Shown: positions 23,641 to 33,062 of the stretch, piece by piece
Layout of the letters: every line of letters begins with the position of its first letter
How positions within the stretch are numbered: position 1 is the first letter of the stretch
Origin: an uncultured Oscillospiraceae bacterium
GTDB lineage: Bacteria; Bacillota; Clostridia; Oscillospirales; Oscillospiraceae
Direction of reading: 5' to 3'
DNA length: 64,000 bases
NCBI GenBank assembly: GCA_934565795.1
Contig: CAKTIM010000001.1
Coordinates: forward strand, 1 to 64,000
Notes under the pieces: generated by a model
Database searches by the model: none
Seen by the model: only the letters and a program-made list of their open reading frames with translations
What the model was told of the DNA's origin: nothing
Position numbers and translations under genes: made by a program

Positions 23641-24672
23641 TTACAGGATCGGCGGCGTCCACAGGTCGCCGCTGCTACCGGAGGATGCGCCGCCGCTGCC
23701 GCCGGGAGCGGTGGGCACGGGGGAGGTGCGCAGGGCGGCGGAGGCGATGTAGTAGCCGGTGTCGTCCAGCTGGACGAAGGCGACAACGCCGGTATCCCAC
23801 AGGACGGTGAGCTGACGATTGGCGTAGACGGTCTTGGCCTCCTTACCGGCCAGGATCAGGTTATCATAGAGCTGGCAGGCGCCGCCTGCGTAGCTCTCCC
23901 AGGGGGTGAAGTCCTCCTTGGCGGATTCCAGCCACAGGGTGGGTATATAGGCGAGGCTGCCGTCGGCTTCCAGGATGGGGGTGAGGTTCGGAAGCTCCGG
24001 GGCGGCGTCCGGCTCGCAGACCTGCACGGTGTCGCCGTAATCGCACCAGCGGATCACCAGGGGCACGTCGTCGATCTTCACCTGGGCGGGGCCGGTTTTC
24101 ACCGTGTCGGCCAGCAGGCGAAGCGAATAGGAGGCCTGCATCAGGGTGATGTTTCCGCCGTCCTGGGGGCTGGGTGCCCCCTCCTGCGCGGGGGGCTGAT
24201 AGGGGTAGCGGCTGAGCTTGCTGTCCGGCACGAAGCCGGTTTCGTCGCCCACGCGGACATAGAGGCAGCCGTCCAGATCCTCCAGCACCTCCAGCCTGGT
24301 ATTGATGGAGAGGCGCTCTTTGGGCGCGCCCAGGCAGGCGAAGTTCGGGTAGAGGCAGGAATCCCACAGGGCGTAGGCTGTCCAGCCCTCAAAGGGTTCA
24401 TCCGGGAAGCGGAGGAGCCGGGTGGGAACCTGGCCTTCCTCCTGCCCGGCTTTCACCTGGGCGAAGCGGCCCTCGTAGCCGGTGATTTCCACCGTGTCCG
24501 CCTCGCTCAGCAGCAGCCGGATCACGGGGACGCGGTCGCCCATGACCTTTACCTCCGTGGTCTTTGGAAGGGTTTCCTCCGTGGCTTCCTCAGAGGCGGA
24601 CTGGGCGAACGCCCTCTGGCCGCCCGCCAGCAGCAGGCACAGGGCAAGCAGCAGAGCAATGTATTTTTTCAT
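23641..24672 (-). CDS. secreted SH3-like protein
   Basis: A 343-residue exported protein. Residues 1-23 form a signal peptide (MKKYIALLLALCLLLAGGQRAFA). The mature part has about three SH3-like segments (EVKVMGDRVPVIRLLLSEADTVEITG; LEVLEDLDGCLYVRVGDETGFVPDSKLSRYP; NRQLTVLWDTGVVAFVQLDDTGYYI in parts) and ends in a Gly/Ser-rich tail. Bacterial SH3-like modules bind cell-wall or repeat proteins. The gene starts 12 bases after the giant adhesin gene with AGGAGG upstream and should be cotranscribed and cosecreted with it. No anchor motif is seen. Confidence 0.75.
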   Translation of the reverse strand: MKKYIALLLALCLLLAGGQRAFAQSASEEATEETLPKTTEVKVMGDRVPVIRLLLSEADTVEITGYEGRFAQVKAGQEEGQVPTRLLRFPDEPFEGWTAYALWDSCLYPNFACLGAPKERLSINTRLEVLEDLDGCLYVRVGDETGFVPDSKLSRYPYQPPAQEGAPSPQDGGNITLMQASYSLRLLADTVKTGPAQVKIDDVPLVIRWCDYGDTVQVCEPDAAPELPNLTPILEADGSLAYIPTLWLESAKEDFTPWESYAGGACQLYDNLILAGKEAKTVYANRQLTVLWDTGVVAFVQLDDTGYYIASAALRTSPVPTAPGGSGGASSGSSGDLWTPPIL

Positions 24673-24684
24673 ATCCGTTCCTCC

Positions 24685-27600
24685 TTAGCCCTGGCCGTAG
24701 ACGGCCTCGATGATCTCATGGACGTACTTGTAGCCGATGGTTCCGGGCTTGTAGGTGTTCTCGTTCTGCTTGGCAATGTAGCCGATGCTCCGGCTGACGC
24801 AGCCGCCGTAGAGGGTGACGGTCTGGCCGGTGGCCATATCCCGCAGGACGATGTAGGGCCGCATGGTCAGCACATCCTTGCAATCGTCCAGGGAGAAGCC
24901 GATCAGCACATTGGTATACTGGATTCTGCCGTTGGCTCTGCCGAAAATCGGGTCAGCGGTTCCCTTCTTATAGGCGTAGTTGTAGCTCCGGGAGGTTTCC
25001 AGCGTAGGCTCGCCCACGCCGCGCATGACCACGGTGCCGTATTCCTCCAGGGTGTAGCCTGCCAGGCCGGACTTGCCGGTGAGGGAGGATTTCTCGCTCT
25101 GCCCGATGGTGGTGATCATGCGGATGCCCTTGATGCTGCTCAGGCGGATGGAACAGCCTGCGTAGAGCAGCAGGTTATCAAATTCAGGGATCTCCTCCAT
25201 CGTCGCGCCTTCCTCGGAGCGCTCCACCCGGTAGACCTTCATGCCCACGGGGTAGTCACCGGAGGCGGCCATGGTATAGGTAGTGAGCAGCGACACCTCG
25301 CCGGGCAGGCGGACATAGCGGCCTCCGTCGGTCTGGACGGGGTACTTCCTGCCATTGATCCACACCTCGTCCTCCTCCGGGTAAGGGGTCATATCCAGGT
25401 AATCAGAGGTGGGGGTGATGGAGGCGGTGAGGTTCTCGGGGATGCTGTTCGTCAGGATGTAGTTGCCGGCGTCCGCGCCCTCAAGCCTGAATTCCGTGAA
25501 GCTGACGGGGATATCCCGGCCCACGTTGGCGTAGGCGAAGCTGGGGATGCCGTTTACCAGCGTGATGTCGTCACCCTCCACAAAGTCCGTGTGGGTCAGG
25601 GTGTCGATTTCCGCGCTGGTGCTGCCGTCGAAGGGCTTATCCTTGACGGTGACCTCCAGGGTGATCTCCTTGGCGGTGATGTCTGCGGTGACCGGGGCGG
25701 GCTGGTCGGCCAGACGGTAGTTATCCGCCTTTGCGCCGGTGAGGGTGAAGCCGGTGAACGTCACGGGCTTGCCCACGCCCACGTTCTTGGAATCGTAGGC
25801 GGCGGTGCCTGTGACCATGGTCACATCGTCGCCGGAAAGGGTGTTCTCCAGCGTGCCGAAGCTGGTGATCGTGGCTGCGGCGGTGCCGTCGTAGACCTTG
25901 GTGGGCTCCACGGCTGCGCCGGTGATGGTCAGCTCCCGCTTTGCGATGGCAAAGGTGCGGGTAGTATCCGCGGGCAGGGCGTAGTTACCGGCCTTGCTGC
26001 CGGTGATGCCGGTCACCTGGGCGGTGTGGCTGTCGCCCGCGTCCACCGCGCCGGTGACGGTCAGGGCCACGTCGTCCGTGCCGTACAGATTGGCGATAGC
26101 GGCGCTGGGATGCTGCTCAAGGCCATTATAGGTCAGGCTCTCGCTGCCCCAGGCGATATCCACCGTTCGCTTGTCCACCGTCAGGGTGCCGGGCATCAGT
26201 CTGATGGTGTAGTTCTGGGAGGTCACGCCCTTGGGGGTGATGATGTAGGTGGCGGCGTCCATGCCGGTGGCATAGGCGCAGTCAAAGGTCAGCGTGCCAT
26301 CCAGGTTGGTTCCGTCCTCGCCCTGGGCAAGGCCATCATAGGTGACGGTGTAGGTGGGGGCGTCCGTGCCGTAGATGATGGACTTATCATCGGCGGTGAC
26401 AGTTATTGCCGCCGGGCCGATATCAAAGGAGGTGGTGGTTTCGCCGGGCAGCTTATAGTTGCCTGCCTTGTCGCCGGTGATGCCGGTCACCTGGGCAGTG
26501 TAAGCGCCCACGTTCTGCTGCGCGCCCTCGATGGTCAGGGTCAGCCGGTCGCCGTTGACGGTGTTCCAGGCGGTGGCGTCGGGGCTCCAGCGCTGGCCGT
26601 CGTAGGTGTGGGTGGTGTGGCCCCAGAAGATCGTGATCTCCCGCTGCTCAACCAGCAGCGTACCGGGGTTGAAGGTGATGTCATAGTCGTTGGAGGTCAG
26701 GCCGCCGGGCTGAATCTGATAAGTCCCCACGTCGCCATACTGGCTGTAGGTGTAGGTATAGGTCAGTGTGCCGCCCAGGCTGGCCGCCGTGTCGCCGCCG
26801 ACGAAGCCGATGTAGCCCACGCCATTGTTTGCCGGGGCGTCGCCATAGGTGATGCCGCAGACTTTAGCGTAGACGGTCAGACCGGCCTTGCTGATGCTGG
26901 CCGTTGTGGTGGCCTGGTGGCCGGTTTCGGCCAGACAGTAGTTCCCTGCCGCGCTGCCGCCCAGGGTCAGGTTTTTGATGGTGACGGTCTTATCGGCCCC
27001 GGCGTCGGCGGTATCGAACGTGCCGGTGGCGGTAACGGTCAGGATGTCGCCTGTCAGCAGGTTTCCAAAGACCGCACTGCCGCAGTCAAGGGTGGCACTC
27101 GTGTTGCCGTCGTAACCCTTGCTATCCGCAGTGATGCCGGATACGGTGACCGGGCGGGGGGTGATATCGGCGGTGGTCTGGGTCTGCTGGCCGTCGTCCG
27201 CCAGCTTGTACTTCAGGTCGTTAAGGCCGCTCAGATCCAGGGTCAGGTTGGTGATGGTAACCTCCTTACCCTCCCCCGCGTTGGCATCCTCGAAGCAGCC
27301 CTCGGCGGTGACGGGCAGTCTATCGCCCTCCACCAGGCCGTCAATGAACATATTGTCATAGACGAGGGTCACGTCGGTGGTGCCGTCGTAGGTCTTATCC
27401 TTGGCCGTAATGCCGGAGATTCTGACCGTTTTGATAAGAATGGAGGCGGTGGTCTCCGCCTGCTGGCCGGTCTTGGCCAAGACGTAGTTATCCTTGTCCG
27501 CGCCGGTCAGGGTCAGGTCGGTAAGGATCACACGCCGGGTACCTCCGAAATTGGCATCAAAGGTGCCGGTGGCGGTGACGGACAGGTCGTCGCCCTCCAG

Positions 27601-30600
27601 CTTGCCATCCAGCTTTACATTACTATAATCCAGGGTCGCCTGAGTGTTGCCGTCGTACACCTTCTCCACGCCCTTGATATTGGAGACGGTGATCTCGCGG
27701 CGCGTTACCGTCAGGGTGCCGCTCTGATAGGTAATGGAATAGTTCTCCTCAATCAGGCCCTTGGGGGTGACGATGTAGCTGCCCACATTCATGCCCGGCT
27801 GGTAGTCGCAGTCGAAATCCAGGGTACCGGGCAGGCTGGTTTCGCCATCGGCAAGGCCATCGTAACAAACGGTGAAGGTGGGGGTGTCGCCGTAGGTAAC
27901 GCTGATATTATCAGCGGTGACGGTAACGGCACGGGCGGTGATATTGGCGGAGGTAACATTGGAGAATCTACTTTCGTCCAGGGCATAGTTATCCTTGTCC
28001 CTGCCGCCCAGGATCACGTTTTCGATGTAGACCATCCTGCCATTGCCCTTCTGCGCGTCAAGGAACCGGCCCTCGCAGGTGACGGTCAGCTCGTCTCCCT
28101 CCAGCAGTCCCTCGAAGCTTACGTTGCTACAGTCGAACTCAACAGCCGTTGTCCCGTCGTAAACCTTATCCTTTGCGGTAATGCCAAGGATATTGACAAG
28201 TCGGGTATAGATTTCCGCAGTGGTGCTTTCCTGCTGGCCTTCCTCGGCCAGGTAATAGTTATCCTTGTCCGTGCCGGTCAGGGTCAGGTCAGAGATGGCA
28301 ACGGACTTATTTTTCCCCGCGTTGCGATCGGCAAACTCGCCGGTGGCGGTGACCCTCAGGTTGTCCCCCGCCAGCATGCCATCCAGGTTTACCTCGTCAT
28401 AGTTCAGCTCTGCATCGGTGTTGCCGTCGTACACCTTATTCTCTGCGGTGATGCCGGACACAGTGACCGGGCGGGGCGTTACCGTCAGGGTGCCGCTCTC
28501 AAAGGCAATGGTATAGTTATCCGAGGTCAGGCCCTTGGGGATGACGTCGTAGCTGCCCACGCCCATGTGCGACAGATAGTCGCACTCAAAATCCAGGGTG
28601 CCGGACAGGGCGGTTTCGTCCTCGCCATCGATAAAGCCATCGTAGCTGACAGTGAAGCTGGGGGTGTCGCCATAGACAACGCTGGTATCCCCAGCGGTGA
28701 CGGTCACGGCAACGGGGGTGATATTGGCAGTGGTCTGGGTCTGCTGGCCTTCGCCCCCCAGCACGTATTTAAAATCGTCATAAACGGTGCCGCGCAGTCT
28801 CAGCTTGGTGATGGTAACCTCCTTGCCGTTGCCCACGTTGGCATCCACGAAGCGCCCCTCGGCGGTAACGGCAAGGGTATCGCCCGGCACAAGATTATTG
28901 ATAACCACATCGTCGAAGACAAGAACCGCATTGGTGGTGCCGTCGTAGACCTTATTACGGGCCGTAATGCCGGAGACGGTGACGGGCCGAGGGAGGATGT
29001 TACCATACACGCCGGTGACAGTGCTCTCCGCCAGGACGTAGTTATACTTGTCCTTGCCGGTCAGGGTGAGTTCGTCGATGATTACCTGAACATGGTAGCC
29101 GAAATTGGCCTTAAAATGGCCGGTGCCGGTGACGGACAGGTCGTCCCCACTCTGCTTGCCGACCAGACCCACCCCACTATAATCCAGGGTGGCCTCAGTG
29201 GTGCCGTCGTACTCCTTATCCGCTGCCCTGAGACCGGAAACGGCGATCTTGCGGGGCGTTACCGTCAGGGTGCCGCTCTTATATTCAATGGTATAGTTTT
29301 TCGCGGTCAGGCCCTTGGGGGTGATCGTGTAGCTGCCTACCTTGTCGCGCCACTGGTAATTGCAGTCGAATTTCAGGATGGGGGGCAGGACAGTTTTGTC
29401 CTCGCCATCGGCGAAGCCCTCGTAGGAGGCGGTATAGACAGGGGCGGAGTCGCCGTATCTGATGGACTTATCCTCAGCGGTGACGGTAAGCTTGCGGGGG
29501 GTGATGCTGGCGGTGGTGCCGCCTGGATAGAGCACGATAAGGTAGTTGTCCTTATCCTCACCCTCCAGATCCGTAAACAAGGAAATCTCCTTGTCCGTGC
29601 CTACCTGCGCATCGTCAAACCTGGCCATGGCAGTGACCTTCACGGAATCTCCCTCTATCAGGCCCACACCGCCACCATGCCTCTCGACCTTCATATCGAC
29701 ATAGCAGGGGGCAGCATCCTTTGTCCCGTCGTACTCCTTATCATACGCAGTAATGCCGGAGATGTCGAGAGTCCTGACGTAAATTCTTGCAGTGGTGCTT
29801 CGCTGCTGGCCGCTTTTGGCCAGGCAGTAGTTGTCCGCCGCGCTGCCGCCCAGGGTCAGGTTTTTGATGGTAACGGTCTTGTCGTTCCCTACGTTGCGAT
29901 CCTTGAACGTGCCGGTGCCGGTGACGGTCAGCTCGTCCCCCTCCAGCTTGCCCTCCAGGGTCACGTTTTCGCAGTTCAGGATTGCATCGGTGGTGCCGTC
30001 GTACTCCCTATCCACTGCGGTGATGCCGGACACGGTGACAGGGCGGGGTTCTACCACTATATAGCTCGTATAGAAGGTCACTGAGTAGTTCTTCGGCACA
30101 GCAGACACATCCACATAAACCCAGTAATATCCCTGAGCACTGCCGGGAGCGTAGGGGGTTTTGTCACGGAGGCTGCTGGTTCTAAAAGTCAGACTGCCTA
30201 GCACGGATTCATCGTCGTTACCCAGGAAGCCTTTAAACGTTGGGGTAAACTCAGGGGCTTTATCGCCGTAAAAAATGGTTTCCTTCTCTGTACTCACAGT
30301 CAGACTTGCCTTATTGATGCAGGGGCTAATATAACTCGGCTCCGTATCATCATATACGCCGCCGCCATTTACATAATACCAGACGGTATAGTAATCTGCG
30401 TCCTTACTCTTGGGAATATCCGTGCTGTAGGCGCTCTTGTCCGGCGCATTCGATCCAGTGGGCGTGAGGGCATAATAGAACGCCGCGCCGGTGGTTCCCT
30501 CCTCAAAGATTCCCGGATTTATCAGCTCCTGCTCATAGCCGTTGTAGGTCAAGCCCTCTTTCGCAGTGGGCTGGGTCACTACAGGGGCCGCCGCCGGGCC

Positions 30601-31125
30601 AATATCCTGGGTTACGGGCCACGCTGCCGCAATCGCCCGGAACTGCTCGCACTCCGCCTCAGCCGCCCCATGGACGCACTGTGGCTCGGTGACAGGTTCG
30701 GTCACCGGCTCCGTGACGGGTTCCGTAATGGGTTCGGTCACAGGCTCGGTGACTGGCTTCGTAACAGGTTCGGTGACTGGCTCGGTGACCGGCTCCGTCA
30801 CCGGCTCTGTAACAGGTTCCGTCACAGGTTCCGTTACCGGCTCGGTGACCGGCTCAGTGACCAGCTCGCTCTCCTGCTCCTGCTCGGTCACAGGCTCGGT
30901 CACAGGGGCCGGCTCGGCGGCGGACTGGGCCTGGCCGTGCTCCTCGGTGCAGACGAACCGGCAGGGCGCGCCCTCGCTTCCCGCGCTGTAGCCGCACTCC
31001 GCCGTATGCGCCGGATGATGCTCGCAGCTCCCCACCGCAAACCCCGGCACCGGCAAATACCCCGCCACCATGCACAAACACAGCAGCAGCGCAAACGCCC
31101 GCTTGAAAACATCATGTCTCTCCAT
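24685..31125 (-). CDS. giant secreted YDG/MBG-repeat surface protein
   Basis: A 2146-residue exported protein. Residues about 1-31 are a signal peptide. A Cys/His-rich segment (SCEHHPAHTAECGY) follows, then fifteen tandem V-T-E-P tetrapeptides, then a long array of adhesin modules. YDG-type units (ITA-x2-K-x-YDGTT) occur about eleven times, alternating with MBG-type units (YGD-x-P-x-[FY]-T-x-x-Y-x-G-x-x-x-GE). The last about 230 residues form a distinct domain (CSIRLSSIKGIRMITT, KSGLAGYTLEEYGTVVMRG). No LPxTG or other sorting signal is seen, so attachment is by another route. The promoter at 31186-31214 and the SH3 gene downstream define the operon. The ligand is unknown. Confidence 0.88.
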   Translation of the reverse strand: MERHDVFKRAFALLLCLCMVAGYLPVPGFAVGSCEHHPAHTAECGYSAGSEGAPCRFVCTEEHGQAQSAAEPAPVTEPVTEQEQESELVTEPVTEPVTEPVTEPVTEPVTEPVTEPVTEPVTKPVTEPVTEPITEPVTEPVTEPVTEPQCVHGAAEAECEQFRAIAAAWPVTQDIGPAAAPVVTQPTAKEGLTYNGYEQELINPGIFEEGTTGAAFYYALTPTGSNAPDKSAYSTDIPKSKDADYYTVWYYVNGGGVYDDTEPSYISPCINKASLTVSTEKETIFYGDKAPEFTPTFKGFLGNDDESVLGSLTFRTSSLRDKTPYAPGSAQGYYWVYVDVSAVPKNYSVTFYTSYIVVEPRPVTVSGITAVDREYDGTTDAILNCENVTLEGKLEGDELTVTGTGTFKDRNVGNDKTVTIKNLTLGGSAADNYCLAKSGQQRSTTARIYVRTLDISGITAYDKEYDGTKDAAPCYVDMKVERHGGGVGLIEGDSVKVTAMARFDDAQVGTDKEISLFTDLEGEDKDNYLIVLYPGGTTASITPRKLTVTAEDKSIRYGDSAPVYTASYEGFADGEDKTVLPPILKFDCNYQWRDKVGSYTITPKGLTAKNYTIEYKSGTLTVTPRKIAVSGLRAADKEYDGTTEATLDYSGVGLVGKQSGDDLSVTGTGHFKANFGYHVQVIIDELTLTGKDKYNYVLAESTVTGVYGNILPRPVTVSGITARNKVYDGTTNAVLVFDDVVINNLVPGDTLAVTAEGRFVDANVGNGKEVTITKLRLRGTVYDDFKYVLGGEGQQTQTTANITPVAVTVTAGDTSVVYGDTPSFTVSYDGFIDGEDETALSGTLDFECDYLSHMGVGSYDVIPKGLTSDNYTIAFESGTLTVTPRPVTVSGITAENKVYDGNTDAELNYDEVNLDGMLAGDNLRVTATGEFADRNAGKNKSVAISDLTLTGTDKDNYYLAEEGQQESTTAEIYTRLVNILGITAKDKVYDGTTAVEFDCSNVSFEGLLEGDELTVTCEGRFLDAQKGNGRMVYIENVILGGRDKDNYALDESRFSNVTSANITARAVTVTADNISVTYGDTPTFTVCYDGLADGETSLPGTLDFDCDYQPGMNVGSYIVTPKGLIEENYSITYQSGTLTVTRREITVSNIKGVEKVYDGNTQATLDYSNVKLDGKLEGDDLSVTATGTFDANFGGTRRVILTDLTLTGADKDNYVLAKTGQQAETTASILIKTVRISGITAKDKTYDGTTDVTLVYDNMFIDGLVEGDRLPVTAEGCFEDANAGEGKEVTITNLTLDLSGLNDLKYKLADDGQQTQTTADITPRPVTVSGITADSKGYDGNTSATLDCGSAVFGNLLTGDILTVTATGTFDTADAGADKTVTIKNLTLGGSAAGNYCLAETGHQATTTASISKAGLTVYAKVCGITYGDAPANNGVGYIGFVGGDTAASLGGTLTYTYTYSQYGDVGTYQIQPGGLTSNDYDITFNPGTLLVEQREITIFWGHTTHTYDGQRWSPDATAWNTVNGDRLTLTIEGAQQNVGAYTAQVTGITGDKAGNYKLPGETTTSFDIGPAAITVTADDKSIIYGTDAPTYTVTYDGLAQGEDGTNLDGTLTFDCAYATGMDAATYIITPKGVTSQNYTIRLMPGTLTVDKRTVDIAWGSESLTYNGLEQHPSAAIANLYGTDDVALTVTGAVDAGDSHTAQVTGITGSKAGNYALPADTTRTFAIAKRELTITGAAVEPTKVYDGTAAATITSFGTLENTLSGDDVTMVTGTAAYDSKNVGVGKPVTFTGFTLTGAKADNYRLADQPAPVTADITAKEITLEVTVKDKPFDGSTSAEIDTLTHTDFVEGDDITLVNGIPSFAYANVGRDIPVSFTEFRLEGADAGNYILTNSIPENLTASITPTSDYLDMTPYPEEDEVWINGRKYPVQTDGGRYVRLPGEVSLLTTYTMAASGDYPVGMKVYRVERSEEGATMEEIPEFDNLLLYAGCSIRLSSIKGIRMITTIGQSEKSSLTGKSGLAGYTLEEYGTVVMRGVGEPTLETSRSYNYAYKKGTADPIFGRANGRIQYTNVLIGFSLDDCKDVLTMRPYIVLRDMATGQTVTLYGGCVSRSIGYIAKQNENTYKPGTIGYKYVHEIIEAVYGQG
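30683..30862 (-). repeat. 15 tandem 12-bp units encoding V-T-E-P
   Basis: Fifteen contiguous 12-base units of form GGNTCNGTNACN (plus strand) encode eight VTEP, one VTKP, two VTEP, one ITEP and three VTEP in translation order. They form a rigid Pro-rich stalk after the signal peptide. Units differ mostly at third codon positions. Confidence 0.9.
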
Positions 31126-31185
31126 GAATCATTCTCCCTTCGGAATTTTTCTGAAAAAACCAGGAATCCAATATCTCTGTGTATC

Positions 31186-31214
31186 AATTTACCACATAAA
31201 TTTTCCTTTTTCAA
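31186..31214 (-). promoter_or_regulatory. promoter of the adhesin operon
   Basis: On the minus strand TTGAAA (31214-31209) and TAAATT (31191-31186) have a 17-base spacer, 60 bases upstream of the start codon. Confidence 0.55.
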
Positions 31215-31237
31215 GCTTCCCTGGTAAAAATTGTATA

Positions 31238-31325
31238 AAATACCCCCCCAGTTCCACGCATTCACAGAAACCAGGGGGTATTGGGAAAATATTTAACGCG
31301 CGCCCCCGTAGGGGGCGGGTGCTTT
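31238..31325 (-). terminator. terminators at the end of the ulosonate operon
   Basis: Two minus-strand stems follow the SIS gene. The first is GCCCCC-TAC-GGGGGC (about 31304-31318). The second pairs AATACCCCC with GGGGGTATT and continues into TTTATAC and T-rich sequence (about 31238-31291). They separate this operon from the adhesin promoter. Confidence 0.6.
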
Positions 31326-31330
31326 ATTGA

Positions 31331-31945
31331 TTAGGTTTCGTCTTTGCGGAGGGTGCCGAGGGCGCCGCCGGGGTGGCAGCGGACGTAGTGGATGGGATCC
31401 CAGCCCTTTTCGGTCTGGAGGGCGACGGACAGGGTTTGCAGCGTCAGCATTTCCGCCAGGACGGAATTTCGGGGGGCACGGTTCAAGGGGCCTCCTTCGG
31501 CTTTTACTCCGGCGAAGAGGAAAGTATCCGTATGCTTCGCAAGCCAGCTTTCACGGTTGCCGGAAACGCCGATGGTTTTGCAGCCGTTGTTCTGGACAGC
31601 CAGAACGGTGGCCTTCAGCTCGGCTGTTTCGCCGGAGTTGGAAATGGCAATCACCACATCCCCGGCCTGGAGCTGGCCACAGGAGCCATGGACGGCCTCG
31701 GTACCATGAAGATAATAGGCCGGATTGCCGGTGGAGGACATGAGCGAGGCGATATAAGTCGCAATGTGGCTGCACTTGCCAATGCCGGTGACATGGATCC
31801 GTCCGCCCTGCGCCTGCGCATCCAGGATCAGCTGAACGGCAGCCTGGTATTCCTCCGGCTTGCGTCCATGCAGAAACGTATTGAATTCCGTATCAACTGC
31901 GGAAAAGAAATTCTCTACCGCCTGATTACTTTCATTCTTCAGCAT
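31331..31945 (-). CDS. KdsD-like SIS domain sugar-phosphate isomerase
   Basis: A 204-residue SIS-fold protein resembling the SIS half of arabinose-5-phosphate isomerase (KdsD). Shared stretches are TGIGKCSHIATYIASLMSSTG, HGTEAVHGSCGQL, ISNSGETAEL, GPLNRAPRNSVLAEMLT and the final HPGGALG. It stops before the CBS pair found in full-length KdsD. The HGDLG motif of KdsD reads HGSCG here, so specificity may differ. Expected reaction: aldose-to-ketose isomerisation of a pentose 5-phosphate. It is the last gene of the operon, 57 bases after ribokinase, with AAGGAG upstream. Confidence 0.8.
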   Translation of the reverse strand: MLKNESNQAVENFFSAVDTEFNTFLHGRKPEEYQAAVQLILDAQAQGGRIHVTGIGKCSHIATYIASLMSSTGNPAYYLHGTEAVHGSCGQLQAGDVVIAISNSGETAELKATVLAVQNNGCKTIGVSGNRESWLAKHTDTFLFAGVKAEGGPLNRAPRNSVLAEMLTLQTLSVALQTEKGWDPIHYVRCHPGGALGTLRKDET

Positions 31946-32002
31946 GTTATTTCTCCTTAGAATTCTGCAAAGTACACTGAAAGCGGCAGGCCGCTTGTAT
32001 GG

Positions 32003-32998
32003 TTATTTCAGTGCATCCAGCGCGGCAGGATCAAAGCCGCGGTAGCCGCGCTCACGCAGAAGCGCCTGCACCTCGGCCACCGTGGGCAGGCTAGGCATTG
32101 CGCCCAATCGGGAAACGGTAATGGCGGCAGCATGGCTGGCAAAGGCCAACGCCTCCTGCTCGGGAAGCCCGGCGGTCAGGGCGGTGCAGAAGGAGGCTAC
32201 AAAGGAGTCTCCGGCGGCGGTGGGATCGACGACGAGGGGCATCCGCACACAGGCGGTGCGGTGCAGGCCGCTCTTTCCGGCGGCAATGGAGCCGTTTTCA
32301 CCCAGGGTTATAATCAGGTTCTCCACTCCTCGGGCCTGGAAAGCCTTCAGCACAATGGCCACGTCATCCATATTGACGCCATTGGAAACATCAATGCTGT
32401 GGTTTGCCAGGGCGGCAGCCTCATGCTCGTTGGGGGACAGATAGGTCGTACAGGAAAGCAGCTTATCCGACATGGGCGCGGCCGGAGCGGGATTTACCAT
32501 AACAGGAGTACCGGCATCCTTTGCCCACTGGGCAACCGCCTCAATGACCTCCATGGGCACTTCAAATTGCAGCATGACGATGTCGTAGGCGCCGATCTCA
32601 TTTTTCAGCCAGGCGATATCCTGGGTTGTCAGCGTGAAATTCGCACCGGGGCAAACGGTAATCCGATTTTGGGTGCTGTTTTCTTTTACCTCCAACAGAA
32701 TGTGCCCCACGCCGGAGGCCTCCGACGGGTCTACGGTCACATGACTGACATCCACCCCGGAGGCGGCTGCCGTTTGGAGCATAATTTTACCGAAGGCATC
32801 GCCGCCCACCTGGCCGACCATCGTGACCTCAGCGCCCAGGCGTGCGCACTGCACCGCCTGGTTCGCGCCCTTGCCGCCGGGGGCTGTTTGAAACTTCATA
32901 CCGACAACGGTCTCACCGGCATCGGGCGCTCGTCTGGTGGAGGCGATCAGATCCATCATAAAGCTGCCAACCACCAAAATTTTAGGCTTTCTTAGCAT
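32003..32998 (-). CDS. rbsK: ribokinase-type PfkB sugar kinase
   Basis: A 331-residue ribokinase family enzyme. The substrate motif is APGGKGANQAVQCARLG (about 39-55), the middle NPAPA is the classical ribokinase segment, and the catalytic anion-hole motif is DPTAAGDSF (about 264-272, D-T-x-A-A-G-D form). It phosphorylates O5 of a pentose (ribose or, in some members, arabinose) with ATP. The start at 32998 has AAAGGAG 8 bases upstream. Position between YhcH and the KdsD-like isomerase suggests it phosphorylates the aldose released by the aldolase. The pentose identity is inference. Confidence 0.88.
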   Translation of the reverse strand: MLRKPKILVVGSFMMDLIASTRRAPDAGETVVGMKFQTAPGGKGANQAVQCARLGAEVTMVGQVGGDAFGKIMLQTAAASGVDVSHVTVDPSEASGVGHILLEVKENSTQNRITVCPGANFTLTTQDIAWLKNEIGAYDIVMLQFEVPMEVIEAVAQWAKDAGTPVMVNPAPAAPMSDKLLSCTTYLSPNEHEAAALANHSIDVSNGVNMDDVAIVLKAFQARGVENLIITLGENGSIAAGKSGLHRTACVRMPLVVDPTAAGDSFVASFCTALTAGLPEQEALAFASHAAAITVSRLGAMPSLPTVAEVQALLRERGYRGFDPAALDALK

Positions 32999-33062
32999 AC
33001 TAAACACTCCTTTTGCATCCGGCAGAACGGTTCGCCTATATGCATACGCGCGCAGGGGCAGC

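Noticed and set aside
24685..24800. LPxTG sorting signal at the adhesin C-terminus
   Set aside because: The C-terminus ends in HEIIEAVYGQG with no LPxTG, hydrophobic helix or basic tail.
23617..30084. Plus-strand open frame of 2155 codons
   Set aside because: It lies opposite the adhesin and SH3 genes, which have signal peptides, ribosome sites and family domains. The plus-strand product shows only low-complexity Gly/Val/Ala/Asp repeats that mirror the sense repeats.
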